DNA of 64,000 nucleotides. It comes from Capitulum mitella. Its lineage: Eukaryota > Arthropoda > Thecostraca > Pollicipedomorpha > Pollicipedidae. The notes under the pieces were generated by a model that saw nothing but the letters and a program-made list of their open reading frames with translations, searched no databases and was not told the origin of the DNA. The position numbers and the translations under genes are program-made. The DNA lies in NCBI GenBank assembly GCA_030062745.1, contig CP099846.1, positions 22,509,201 to 22,573,200 of the forward strand, written 5' to 3'. Below are positions 12,416 through 25,435 of this stretch, one piece after another; within the stretch, counting starts at the first letter, position 1; each line of letters begins with the position of its first letter.

Positions 12416-15400
12416 AAGATGCTAAAAATCCGGTACGCGACCTTAGAACGCTACTCTCCGCAGTTTATACCTGTCGCCGTGGCGTCATCAGACACCGTGG
12501 AAAGCCTCCTTGCTTGGACGCTGCCTTTTCCCGAATTCCAACAAGAACATGCCTTATCCTGAGGTACCGGTATGGGCTAGCGTTGCGCGGCAGCATACGT
12601 GTACAGGTACCGCCTGGACGTGAACGGTGGGGTAAAACTCTCAGTTGTGTGTTGAAGAAGTTCAAAAGGCTGATGGCCTAAGCAGACCACCGCCTGGTAG
12701 GCACTGCACGGGGTGCTGCTGCTACACAGCGCTGGTCCGTAACGGCCCATTCTCTTCCAATTTTCCGCCAATTCCTGATGCTGAACAGTGTATGATATGA
12801 TAACAGCCCCTATATGATAATATGGTAACCGATATGATAACAGCTCCTAAATGACGACGAATACGAAAGCATGGTATGTAATATGGCGATGCTACCCATG
12901 GGAAATGAATAACCAGTACTAATCAGTACTTCTGCCTCGCATAACTACGGTGCGAGTGACGCTCGTTATCTGTAAAAATAACATGTTGATCAGCTATGGT
13001 AAAAAGTGGAGTACAAAGGTGGAAATGAAACACCACGTTAGCATTACAAGGAAACGATTCGCAAACATCACGAGTGAGATGGATACCTGAGTAGCGTGGT
13101 CACGTAACCACAAATGATAAGCACAAGTGTTTGGACATCGCATCGTGGATCTGCATCCAGCAGCCTTGTTATGAAGTGTTCTGTGACTGTAATTTTAAGA
13201 AGCAAATCTAATACATTTCCGACGGTTTTTGTAAAACCTCCAAACCTTTGCTGAAATGCAAGTACAGAGAGTGCAGCGCGACTACATCAGGCCGCGCTCG
13301 CAAATGGCGCGGTACCACATCGGAGGTGCATCATTTCCTTGAACATGGGCAAAAAGACTTTGGTAAAAGCGGAACCATTGTGATGAAGCGATTGAGGATG
13401 AACCCAAACGGAACCACTGTGATCAAGACTGAAGATGAAGCCAATCAGCTGTTCACGCACCGCTGCGTATTGGCAACGGCAAAATCGCGTCCGGCATATT
13501 GGGGTCTGATTTGTATTCTGTGAGAAAAACAGTTTACGAAGGTATCGATGTGAAGAGATCGGGAATAAAAAGGAATTTTGAGTAGAATGGCCTCATCATA
13601 ATTTCTGAGAAGCAGCCGAAAGGACGGAAAATTGCATAAGTGATTTCTAACTGGGGCTCCAAAGACGTGGACTCCGCTTGTTAACTCGGCAGTCGGCTTC
13701 TTGCTACCTGTTCCCGCAACGGCAATTGGATGGGAACTTAGCCATAATGGTTTTTATGGGCGGAGAATACGTCATCACTCAACCTGAGATCGCTCCTGTC
13801 TGAATCAGTATTATTGGTTGCAATATCACGGCACTGCTGCAAGATGAGTTGCACGGCCACCGAACAGTTGACAGGCAACCACCGCTGCCCGCCTTGTATC
13901 GGCGATTGGCCAAATAGTTACGTTGTCATGGATCTCGTGTATTGAGAAAACAGCATGCATCAGTTTGAAAGCTCAACCTTTTTCATCGGACTGATAGTTT
14001 GAGACATTTAGCACCATCTACCTGTGTGTTGTACGGCGGCCGACTGGCCACCAAATCCTCATTAGCGTCAAGACTGTCGCTGCAGTCAAATTGCCGTTGT
14101 CACACGTTTTCGGCCCGGGCTGTTCTACTTGGCTTACAATGATACCGCGCCCTTTCGATAACAACAGGCCGTTCCTTGACAAAAACTGAAAAAACTGCCG
14201 ATCCTTGACAGCCCATCTTTATTTGTTTGGGTCCTTTGAATCAGTATTGGTGTGTGTCATCGAGAGCAAAAATCAGTCGATCTTGATTCAGCCGACATGT
14301 TATCGAAGGCCGTCTGTTGTGGACACCTCTATGTATGGACAACGTCGTATTCTGTCAGAATTCTCACCCGCTAGCGTGGCGGACGCTAAGATGTATTTGG
14401 CTACTGGTAAGAAAGAGCAGCGATCATCAAGATTTTGATTGTAAGATTTGCAATTCTGAATTGCTGTCATTTTTACGGATTGCAGGCGAATTGAAACGCT
14501 TTTTCTAAAAAGGGACTGGATTGCGAAGTGGGTTGCTTTGTTTAATCGTTTTTGCCATTATCGCTCACTGCCGCCTTAAAGCACTGACAGCTCCGAGTGA
14601 CTCATAACTGCATGGCATGTTGGGAATGAAGATGTGGTGTATTCTCTCTCACACAAGTTATGGAAGAAAAACTCCGCTCCTTTCCCATTGTCCGCAGTGA
14701 ACACGCAATCGTGCTCCGACCTAGAGAGGCCGAGTTATCTGTAGAGTGGCGGAGTTATACGTAAGACAGCCGGCCGTCGATGCTGTAAATTTATTCCGTG
14801 ACCAGTGTTCGTAGAGTTAACGTACTTAAGACTTCGCTAGCATGCACGTGCACAAATAGACGCATGAGACAAAGATAAAGGAGCCAAATTTTCAGTAGCT
14901 TTTTCACTATTTTTGCACTGTTTTCCAAAATTTCACTTTGCGGTCACGTCAAGTCGTTGACCTACTATATGATTAAACATGTCATGCAATTACTTCAGTC
15001 GGTAGCAGCGAGTTCTTTACGATGCAAATGAAAAATAAACAATATCATGTAAATCAACTGTTTGTCAGTGGGTACATCCTAGACGAACAGGTCAATGGTC
15101 TAACGTCAAGTCAATTTCACTCACGCGCTTTTTTGGTCTGAGACCTGTTTCGCCACAGTTTACTTGGACTTGTTAAAAATGTATATGCATATACATATAC
15201 ATATATATATGTATGTATGTATATACATCCCGACACGGGAATTTAACCGTGTCTGTGTTCGTGTTTTACCATTCGTCGAAATGCCTGCCCGGTTTGTATC
15301 CGACGTCTGAGAAATTTAGACACCGGTGAATATGATGTCATGACATAGAGCAATAGTAACCTCAGAACCTTAAACATTGAGACCTAAGTGGTTTTGTTTT

Positions 15401-17349
15401 ATGTTTTCCCCACAGAAATGCATGTTTGCGTTATTTCTGTATGTAATCATCCACATTCGGAGCAAAATAGTTTAAAATTGATTATCCAGTTCAAAGCTCA
15501 CCACTTTTCGAAACGGGATGTCCGAAGCTAAATGGTACAGCGCCGCTATGCTGTGAAAATGGGACATTTTTCCCTACAATGTGCTATTTAAAATTCTTTT
15601 TTAATAAAGGCGCAGTATTTGTGTGGAGGACACAAATGGTGAGCACACCACATATTGGAGAAAGAGTAGGGCATGATTCCCAGTATCTGTTTATTTACTT
15701 ACACATTCACTGGGGTTATTCTCGAGCCCATGTCAAATGGTAAGCAAGAGTCAATGTAGAGGTGCGCACAACATAGCATACAGCATACTACTATGAGATG
15801 CATATATGCAGGGTTATACGTCAAGATCGACATGGTGGCACAGAAGAGCGGAGTCAAGAGGATACAAACACACAGTCATCATCACCATCGAACAGTGTTC
15901 GAGGATGTCACTGGACGCCTCTTCAGAGTGCGTTTGAAACACGCCACCGACACATCCGTGAACTCGGGCGGCGGGGAATTGTATAAAGCCGCGCTGTAGA
16001 CGAACTGCCTCTTGCCGGCGGCGAAGTCCCTGGTGGTTAGCAGGCTGTACTGGTCATCCGGCCCTGTGCTCCATGCACGGCCCGGTCGCTCGTGATTTCT
16101 AACGAGAAGTGCTGCCAGTGTTCGGGCTCACAATTCCGGCGGATTCTGTGCAGCAGAGTGAGGGTCTGGTGTTGAGAAAGGTGTGGTGGCTAATGTGCAA
16201 ATATCCGCATCAGCCGAAGAAATTACAATGGTACTTTGCCGTTGCACAATGCCTCTTTGGCGCCAATACGTTCCGTCATTTCTGGCCAAGAGGTAATGGA
16301 ATTTCTCAAGGGATATTTATTATCCGTGCTTAAAGAAAGAAAACGTGCCAGACACGGTGCGACCCTGGCTCACCCTATTGCGAATGTCCCTTTCCTAAAA
16401 GTCCGCGTATTACCTACTGATTGGGTAACTCAGTTTTTACATTAGGAGTTATAACACAAAAGGACGCATGCTCTGCATGCCGCACTGCTTTAGCATTCAG
16501 TATAGTGAAGAGATGCAAGTCTGTGCTGAGGATGCTGCGGTAGCACAGTAACCAGCAACCACAAGACAACAACCAGCATATGACCTTTTCATACCTCTAA
16601 TCCTTATTCATAGCAGTGAGAAAACATGTGCTTTGTAATGAAACAGGAGTTTTTGTTACCAATATTTGTTCCTAAGAAGACATGTGTTCACGTTCAGTTT
16701 TGGTCCCCGAGTCCATTTCCTCCACTATCCACGCAAATCGCGAGACGAGAGTTAGGAGGACCCGTCAGGATGACGATCTGCGTCTGCCAGCGGTCAGATT
16801 CTGATTCTGATATCGGCGAAGACGATAACCTTGTGTCTTCCAGCCAAGAGTCCTGATTTCTGTTTTGAACACATCTGCTTCTACCGTTCCCAGTCTTCTT
16901 GCCACTCTGTCTGAACGCAGATGCGCCGTTTCTCAACGACTTTGTGAACGTATGAACCACTCTGAGGACCCTATTTTTACAGGACCTGCTTGATACAATT
17001 GGATGGCCGCTGGACCCACAGAACAGGTTCGCCAACACTGTGGCTCTTTTATCATTTCCCGTCGCATCGGGTTATTCTGCTCCTTATACCAAAGATATTT
17101 TTAGACAGCATTTCTGCCCTTTAGGGGTTTGTGAACAGAAAGAAGGGATGGATGGACCAGCCCATCGTCTTCTCTGCGGCGAACCGTTCCTGTGGTCATT
17201 GGTTTAACATTCTTCCTTTGAGCAGATGCCTCTCCATCAGTCGCCGTGGATGTAGCTGTTCGACGATTGGTGACCACAGTGAAGGTAGAATTCTTGGATG
17301 ACTTTTTGAGCCACGTGACCTTCTCATCAGACTTGTGTTCGACATCTTT
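12416..17349. other. unassigned non-coding DNA, mostly unique
   Basis: About 5 kb without a supported gene. A CATA/TATG-type simple repeat lies at 15179-15230. Open frames such as 13248-13523, 15793-15999 and 16626-16856 lack recognisable domains and convincing splice borders. I see no element ends. Confidence 0.5.
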
Positions 17350-17520
17350 TGGGTGATCCGGATCAGGATCTGAATCGCAGTGGCTTGATCTGGATCAGCA
17401 TATGGATCACGGCTATTTCTTTAAATTTGATCCGAAACGAATGCGATTCGCATAAGCTTTTCAAAACTGATCTCAAGCATTGACTCAGAGGTTCTTCGTT
17501 GATTCGCATCAGTCATCGAT
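17350..17520. repeat. GGATC/GAATC degenerate repeat tract
   Basis: Dense variants of GATCCGGATCAGGATCTGAATC with irregular spacing just outside the left end of the hAT element. A closely related tract is at 22230-22425. Confidence 0.5.
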
Positions 17521-18403
17521 TCGAAATATTAAAATATTTATTATTTACTATTTATTTCTCTATGATATGGACCTTAGTCTACGAAATGCTTGCAAAATGA
17601 CAACATTTGTGTTACAATGTATATGTATATGGAAGATGGCTACATACATATAATGTACACACACCTATACATATATACATAGGTGGGCACTGGTCCGTTA
17701 CTCCGTTACTCCGTTACTAACGAAGTTACTTTTTTGAGTAACGGAGTAACGGACCCGTTACTTTTATTTTACTGTAACGGACTGAGTGACGGAAGTCACT
17801 TTTGTGGTCCGTTACTCCGTTACTTTTTGGTCCGTTACTCCGTTACTCCGTTACTCCGTTACTTTTTAAACTTACAGACACCGCCCGGCTTTATTTGCAT
17901 CGGCACACGCCATTGGCTACTTGAATAGCCAACACCCAATAGTGTGCGGCGATACAAGCCCGGCTGGGCGCTCACTCAGCTGACAATAGCGGAGTAGACT
18001 TGTTGACAATATTCGTCAGCTGATAAACGTTGACGGCAAGCTGGCGGCAATGGTTCAGTATAAAGGCCAGCTGACTTTGGTCTCTTTTGGGACAGAAGTA
18101 TTGAATTATGCGTAACTTTGATATGACTTAAAATTATAAATTAACCAGTCGTCATTTTTCAGGCTAAAAGATATCAAAGTTATTGTCATTTATACTGGAA
18201 CAGCCAGCTGACGGCAGTTTTCAATGTTGTCTCAAGTTAGTCACGGATTGCTTACCACCGCCACACGGTTCCCCGCCAAGATCATTCAAGGCTGTTGAGC
18301 ACATGATTATTGCCGCCATGGCCTTGAGTCTGTGATGTCCATGGGGTGATGGAGTGGTGATTGATTCTTCACTGGCCTGAAATTTTAACTACCTGACACT
18401 AAA

Positions 18404-18703
18404 ATGTCCCATCAAGGCGTCTTTACACCGCCACTGGAGGTCGAAAACCTTGACTCCGAGTCCGACGGTGCCTCAGCTTCGGAGGCAGAGGACGAGCCCG
18501 GTCTGGGTCACCCATGGCCACATCTAGAAACGTACTTTCAGTTTAAGGAGGAGGGGAAAAACGTCATTTTTACGTACGTCCTGTGCCGACCGAAAGAGGT
18601 TACAATCAAGGGTCACAAGAGTAGCCTTTCAAACCTAAAGGCACATATCAAGAGGAAGCATTATTTACGGTATTTCCAGATGAGAACAGAATGTGCACAA
18701 TAA
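18404..18703 (+). pseudogene. BED-type zinc finger fragment of a hAT transposase
   Basis: A 99-residue frame starting at ATG 18404. After an acidic N-terminus it has an aromatic segment (LETYFQFKEEGKN), then YVLCRPKE, SSLSNLKAHIKRKH and a stop. Spacing and motifs match BED fingers at the N-terminus of hAT transposases, which bind element DNA. In related fingers the first zinc ligand is Cys in CxxC; here the equivalent residue is Tyr (codon TAC), so zinc binding is probably lost. The frame stops soon after the finger and I find no continuation into the RNase H-like catalytic domain. It is a broken remnant or an exon whose partners are gone. Confidence 0.6.
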
Positions 18704-18894
18704 GTTGTCAGTAGTGAAGCATAATTATGAAGCTTGTCGACTATTGCTTGGACTATTTGCCTTAACCATATTCTCTGCAGGCAGTGAGATTCACATTACC
18801 CTGGGGGGGGGCAGATCTGCGGTAATCTACCTTTCGGCCGACGCTTACGCGTAATTTTTGGAGACGCGGAAGTGGCAGCACAAGTTGTGTGAAT

Positions 18895-18958
18895 AATTTA
18901 GCCCATTAATGGGCTAAATTGTTCAGAAAGAAAAATACCTGAATTCAGGTATTTTTCT
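18895..18958. repeat. two adjacent perfect palindromes (26 bp and 30 bp)
   Basis: 18895-18920 is a perfect 26-bp palindrome centred on ATTAAT, and 18929-18958 is a perfect 30-bp palindrome centred on GAATTC. They are 8 bp apart inside the hAT element. Either could extrude as a hairpin or be a dyad binding site; function is unknown. Confidence 0.85.
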
Positions 18959-20169
18959 AAGCACTGGCCCCTACTGGATGTGTAAACTGACTTGGTTAGG
19001 TAACTCTTGAATTTTGATTCAGTTGACACATGTTTGCCTTTAGCCGATACGAGCTAACCAAACCAAAAAACAGGCAAATTGAACCTAACAAAAAATTAGT
19101 TTTACATGCCCATCTAGGGCAGTCCCTGGAACCATACAGCAGGTTTTAGGTTAGGTTAAGTTAAATCATTTTTAACTTGGAGGACAGGCTACGTTCTCCA
19201 TGCGATTCGAGTTACCACTCCTGCGTTCCCGAAAAAAAATATCAACTGGCCGAAACACGTTTCGGCTGACACATTATTTTTTGTAGACGCAGAAGTGAGG
19301 ACCCAAACTCAAACATGATATGAGCCGTTGCCACTTTTGCACCTTCGAAAAATATGCATTGGTCGAAAGGTGAAGATTACCAATTCTGCCCCTTCCCGTC
19401 CCCGCCCTTCCAGAGATCTCGAGATGCATTCGTCCAATGTTGATGGGATGAATGCCATTTAATATGTTTCAACGAGATCTCCAATTCCGGACCCCAAAAA
19501 TTCAAAAATTGCGAAAATAGGGCGTGGGGGCAAACAAACTCCAAAATTTGGGGATTTTTGAAAGGTCACTGCGGCCGTGTTTACCAACCAGTTTTCATGG
19601 GAATAACACGGTTCAGCTTGGAATGTCCAACTCTTTTATATACCGAAAGCCGAAATTTAAAATAGAAAACCATAGGCAGTTCCAGGGAGGGCAAGAAGGG
19701 TGATTTTTGAAATAAGAAATTTCCTTTGTTTTTGTTTGTTTTGGGTGATATAAACATCAGATGTACAACTAGCAAGCCAGTTTAAGTTTATATGTAGCGC
19801 AGAGGTGGATCCAGGTAAACAAAATTGGGAGGGCACCATAAGCACAATAGTGTGCTCCCCAATTTTTTCAGTACCTGGGTGTGCGTTCGCCTGAAAATGT
19901 GTGTGCATACGCATTGTTTAGGATGTGTATGACTATATAAATGAGTCAGTGATCTTTATTTCTACTCAGAATGTCACGATAGTGAACCGCACAACTTTGC
20001 AGCTTCACGCACAGCACATTACCGCCGAAAACGGGGGCTTGGAACCGCCTCTGCGGGATCGGTTTTTTGTAAATGTTGACAAAACACTTGTGTATCAATT
20101 CCATGAAATGCCAGAAAATCTTGTGGCGCTGCGGCAAACAGTGTGGGAGCGACAAGCAAAAAGACACGG

Positions 20170-20300
20170 GTAGCAGAATCTGCCCCCCACAGGGAATAGG
20201 GTTAAATGAAGTGTTTTAACCCGTCTCCGGCCGGGCTCAGAATGCCCTTTGCCCGGCCGGAGGGGGAGCGCGGATTTCCGCACCTCCCAGGATCTTGGCT
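20170..20300. mobile_element. two TTAA-element termini inside the hAT
   Basis: CCCCCCACAGGGAATAGGG then TTAA (20202-20205) is a right-hand terminus of the TTAACCCTATTCCC family (family C). Eleven bases later, TTAA (20216-20219) then CCCGTCTCCGGCCGGG is the left terminus of another TTAACCCG family. Neither partner end was found, so both are fragments. Confidence 0.5.
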
Positions 20301-21388
20301 CCCATATATCGCACGGAAAAAAGGAAAACACCGGCGGAAAGGTTTTGTCAAACCGAGACGAAAACATTCAAGAGTTTTCACCTCAGGTCAATTTTGAGGC
20401 CACCAGACGCCATGAAAGGTCAAAACACGTCCTTGGAATTAGGTAGACACAATACCTTGTCCCTGAAAAGCTGAACTTAAGCGACATATACTGAACCGTA
20501 AGACAATAGCGAGTTCATTGATATCAATTTTGGCCTTTCACAGGGGTCATGTCAGGTCACGTCATCGTTCCAAAATGTTCCACTTGTGAACGGCTAACAT
20601 CCTCCGTTGCATCTTACTTATGACCATGTTTTTATAGCTAATTTGTCTTTTCAAGTGTGCTGAAGAGGTACTAAAGCACCTTTTTTAGTCTTTTATTTCA
20701 CAATAATAAAATCCATATCAGTCATGTTTTTTGAGTCCTTCGTCGTTTGGTATTAAAAAAACGTCAGGGGTATCAGGAATCTTACCTCCACGCACGCGCT
20801 CGTACACAAACTAATACACACACATAATTTCAAAACAAAACAAGAAGTTCGCGAGACCGAAACGAGCTCTGAACGGAGACCATTATGTTCAGGGCGGATA
20901 CTTCGAGAGGCATTGTTGATCAAACCCAGTCGATAGATGTCCGCTGTTTGTCGCATTTCGCATGCGTCCGCTCCAGCGCCGGTTGTTCCCGCTCCGTCGG
21001 CGCCGCGGGCAATGAACAGGAATTCGTTGGTTTGAACATTGTGGCTAACACAGTGGTAGAAAACCCGCCGCGGCTGTTGTCCCGGCGCCGCCAACTCTAC
21101 AACGGCTGGTGAGGGCAGTGGGCAGCTAGCGGAGTGTTTTGAGTAAGCGCTTTTTGTTTCTTCGCTTTGTATATGGAATGCGTTTTACAACCACAAAGCA
21201 GCATAAAAGACTTAAAACCCGCGTTCGCTTGGTTTTCACTGCATTTAAAAAAGTAACGGAATAACGGAGTAACGGTAACTTCCGTTACTTTTTAAGGCAG
21301 AGTAACGGAGTAACGAGTAACGGACTGGCTTTTTTGAGTAACGGAGTAACGAGTAACGAAGTTACATTTTTTAGTAACGATGCCCACC

Positions 21389-21390
<2 letters not shown>

Positions 21391-21438
<48 letters not shown>

Positions 21439-21446
21439 AATGTACT
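21391..21446. repeat. (TA)n microsatellite
   Basis: Almost pure TA dinucleotides directly abut the right end of the hAT element. Confidence 0.9.
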
Positions 21447-23520
21447 GTATGGAATGTTGCATACAGTTAGGTAAGCCCTACTTTCTAGGTACTTCACTGA
21501 GATAACAGGTAGGAATGTAACATAGTATTAGTATGTACCGAAAGTAACAACATTACCACGGTAGTCTTAGCTTCGGGTGTCCGTACATGGCAGCTTTAGC
21601 TGCTGGCTTGTGCATTTTAAGGCTGATTTCCCCTTGATATTTACCGGCACCTCTGTTTTACCAGTTACGACGCACTAGTGACAATAATTTCCTGTACTTT
21701 GTGCTAAACACAGCAGTCGATGTAAGCAGGCGCCCGGGGGCTGTTTGGTCAAAATAGATGGAACCAGTGACACGATGGCTATTGAATAACACAAAGTACG
21801 TCCCGTGCTGATATAATGAATTGCACAGGTGCCCCGGGGGCGGCTGTCTCTGTAGACTTGCCCAAACATGGGTGTCGCCTATTACCTAACATGGTGGTGA
21901 ATATTTGATTTCATTGGAAGTGTCAAGAGTATTTCATTGTTCATTATGCACAGAAAAGGATCGTATTCTCCATGATGACCTTTAGTTTTACCTTTCCTTT
22001 GTGGTGTAAGCAGGGTACCAGTTATGTTTCGAACAGCTGGGCTGTGGAAGTTGGAACCTTGTGGTGTTGGGAAACAGAGTTGGTTTTCTGGCTCACTTGG
22101 CATCCTCTTGAATGTAATTTGGTTTGATAGATTACTACCTATAGGTTTTCTTCGTAAGCATATTTTCGTGCTATTTTATTACCCTGCTTTACATGTATTT
22201 GATCGCAATGAACCAGACTGGCGTTGTAGTTGATCCGGATCAAAATCAGGATGGCAATGCTTGGATCTGAATCAGCATTTGAATCACGGACGTTTTGCAG
22301 ATTATGATCCGAATCAAATGTGATTCATGGCTGCATTTTTAAAATTGGTCCGGATCAAATGCGATTCATCCCATAAGCATGTGATTCTTGATTCGGATCA
22401 GATTCGGATCGGAATCAAGCACAAGTCTGCTCCCCATTCCAGCCTCCTGTGGCCTTTTCTCGGAGTTTAATTCTTGCTGGGAACTATGAAATAGCCAAAT
22501 GCCCGTGGGGCTCGACAGGCGTTGATTTGGACAGAGGCACGCGATATCCACCACCTTCTTTGGTCCCGGCCAAGGTCTCTGCTGCCCTCCCCAGCGTGGG
22601 CCCTTCACACTACGCCAAGAGGAATAAACTGGAACGTTCATGAAAGATCCCGACGCGTCTGCAGTGTACCAACAAGCACGTGCCGTCGCGGTTTGCCCTG
22701 CCCACTGCGGTATCGCGCGGCGACTCGAAGTTTCTTGACGCCGCGCGGCGATGGAGACTGCAGTACGGCAATACGTGTAACGCCAAATTGTCGCCGGAAC
22801 TTCAGGGGCACAGCGGGAAGAGATTTTACCTAGCGAAAACTCTGAAAATCGGTCCAGAGTGATCGAGTGAAGTAAGGAACGGGATGCAGGGGAGCGAGCT
22901 GTCTTTGGAAACTTCCTCAAAAAGTTGGACACCCTACTGCGCAATGCCAGATAGAATGGTGTTACGACTTGTTACTTGCAGCCAAACATGGCCATGTATT
23001 CCACCTTCCACTATTACCACCCTGACATGGCAAGAATTGACACTGCATAACAAACAATGTTGGTTACATAAAGCGTTCCCACGACAGCAGATACGTTCAA
23101 CTCTGATCACAGACTAATGGGGGTTGATTTGAAGTTTGCCCCATCGCAAACCATTAAGGAAGCATTGCGGCACCTACTGCTGTGGCTGCGTCAACTGAAT
23201 ATCTGAATTTCTGAAGACACGAATTGCGAAATGAATTGCAGTTTTTTGACGCATTTCATTGCTTTGTTGCCGAGGAATGCAGATTGGATCGCAGTCCTGT
23301 CGGAGAAGATTCTTATGGCCCCTGGAAAAGGCAGACAACCGGCTGAGCCTTATATAATCGTTAGAGTTCTGTGGCGAACTATCGACCGTATGTCCCATTG
23401 GGAGCGAGGCCGGGGTTGGGGGAGGGGGGCAACGGAGGGCATTTGCTACGTAGAAGTTTGGCTCGTGAAGCTGATACACCTGGATTGCGACCAGGAATGC
23501 GTCACGTAATGGGTTTATGT
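21447..23520. other. unassigned non-coding DNA
   Basis: No supported gene. A GGATC/GAATC degenerate tract lies at 22230-22425. A 192-codon minus-strand frame (22366-22944) has no recognised domain and runs into this repeat, so it is not called. Confidence 0.5.
22230..22425. repeat. GGATC/GAATC degenerate repeat tract
   Basis: Variants of GATCCGGATCAAAATC, GATCTGAATCAGC and GATCCGAATCAAATG recur. The order resembles the tract at 17350-17520, which suggests two copies of one dispersed unit. Confidence 0.5.
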
Positions 23521-24216
23521 TGATGAAATGACCTAGCGCTGGCTGGCACGGACCCGAGAGCGAGGAGGCGGCCGCCCCTTCCCCCTCCCCCCTCCTCCCC
23601 TCGGCATTATGGCACCCTTACCCGTGCTTCGGCGGATAAATGCGCCAAATGCGAAACTCTTCGTCGCCGAAGGCAGGTAGGTACATGGAAGCCATTCACG
23701 GACGATTGCTCGTGGATGCAAAGGCACCCTGTTGTTAAAGAGCGCACATGTGACATCGTGCACCCTTGTGATAGGACACGGGCGCCCTTGTTTTAAGAAG
23801 GAGCTCCTGAAACGTAGGAGAAATGCCCATGATCTAGCTCATGTGAACCCCTCCCACCTTCAAAAGGCACCAATCACACAGAGTCATCTGACACAGATGG
23901 GGCACAGAGGCGTCTTGCGATGGTGTATGGGCCCCTGGCGTTGAAAAGGCGGCCCTAAGACAAAATAAAGTGTCTCTGTGGTGGGCAAGACGTCTTCAAA
24001 AGGCCGTCCAGCCAACATCGGGGAGGCCCCCACGTTATAGCACATGGATGATCTTTTCGTTAGTATGACGCCCGTGTGACAAAGAGGCACCCCTCCGACG
24101 GTACAACGTTCAAAGGCGCCCATGTGAATAATCACGGTGCCGCATTACTTTGAAACGCCACCCCGTGAAAAAAAATTGACTTTGAAATTGAAAAGGCATC
24201 TTGATATTAGTATGCG

Positions 24217-24264
<48 letters not shown>

Positions 24265-24500
24265 GTATGCGTACCTCGCCGCTCAAAAACAGCCCTGTGA
24301 AGAGGCGCCTCCGTGATGAGGAACTGGCAACATGTCGTTCAAAAAGACGCCCGTGTGACACCAAGAGTGAGCCCTTGTGATGGAATATGGACGCCCCTTT
24401 GTTCAAACGTCCCCCTGCGTGACACCACGCAGACACCTTAGAATCGTAAATGCACGTTCTGTCGTCCAAAAGGCGCCCCCGTGACACCAAGAAGCATGGG
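23521..24500. repeat. degenerate minisatellite with AAAGGCGCCC / GTGTGAC words
   Basis: The phrases CAAAAGGCGCCCGTGTGAC, AAAAGGCGGCCC, AAAAGACGCCCGTGTGACAC and similar recur irregularly across about 1 kb, with a (TA)n tract inside. Open frames over it are by-products. The G/C-rich phrase style resembles the arrays at 56.7-61 kb. Confidence 0.55.
24220..24261. repeat. (TA)n microsatellite
   Basis: An uninterrupted TA run inside the degenerate minisatellite. Confidence 0.9.
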
Positions 24501-25435
24501 TATAAGAACCAGGGGACGGGGGACATATCCCCCCGCTTTTTGGCCGCGGTGCAGGTGCCCCTTTTGCGCCACAAAAATAGGTTTAGACGGAAAAAATGAC
24601 TTAAGCACCCCCTCCCCCCGGAAATCCTGGATCCGTCTCTGTGCGCTGGGAAGACAGCACTTCAGACAAGCGATTTTCTTGACACTGCATGACATCAGTG
24701 AAGAGAATCCGAGGCCACAGACAAGGCAGAGGATAATAAAGCTTGCCTGAAGAATGTTTACTCTTATGGGGCTCCATACATTTCCTTATTACTGTTAAGT
24801 CGTGAGCAATCCTGTCACAAGATGAAACGGCACGGTAAGTTTATTCAGCATTTCTTCGCTTCAAAAACAGTTCAAAAACCTCACAATATTGAGAATGGAG
24901 CCTTAACACGCATTAAGCTGGGAAGGGACGGGAAAAGCGTTCCTTCGTTTTTCTCCGTCGTATAACCTCAGGGTTGCTAGTTTTTTTGCTCCGCTGTACA
25001 TCATTTCTGTGCATTTTGATGGCATTTCTTTATCCAGGTTATTCAAGGTCACGTCACAGTAATGTAAAGACGACCATGATTTGCGGTTATGCCGCTGTCT
25101 AGTTTGCTTGATCTTCGATACAGTGGTGCTGAAAAATGGTCGTTTCCACAGTACGATGACCGTTTCTTTTGTACGATGGCGATATAGAGAAAAGGTCAGG
25201 CGGGTGAAATCGCTTCGTAGAGGCGAACTAAGAAGCCAGGGAAGAAACTAACTGCACCGTTATGTTCAGTGCCTTCTATTATCTAATGCGAGTTTGTCAT
25301 TCGTTCTACTTTTTCAAACAGTCCGAATCACCACCTCTTACAGCTTGCATTTGTAGCGGTGAGTGCGCACGGTTATTCCAAACGAAGTACGTGTTTGAGA
25401 GGAGCTAACTAGTTCTGTGCACCGAAAGGCAAAGT
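24501..25435. other. unassigned non-coding DNA
   Basis: No gene, element end or repeat recognised. Confidence 0.5.

Larger units (their letters stand above)
17680..21390 (+). mobile_element. degenerate hAT-type DNA transposon
   Basis: The ends are inverted: TAGGTGGGCA at 17680 and TGCCCACCTA ending at 21390. Both sub-terminal regions are filled with GTAACGGAGTAACG words (17690-17870 and 21250-21380), an arrangement common in hAT elements. The interior carries a BED-type zinc-finger remnant (18404-18703) but no recognisable dimerisation domain, and the termini of two TTAA elements lie inside at 20202 and 20216. The element looks internally rearranged and inactive. An 8-bp target duplication cannot be scored because both flanks are TA-rich simple repeat. 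Confidence 0.65.

Noticed and set aside
22366..22944. 192-codon minus-strand open frame
   Set aside because: No recognisable domain, it runs into the GGATC/GAATC repeat, and frames are open on the other strand over the same bases; there are no splice borders to support it.
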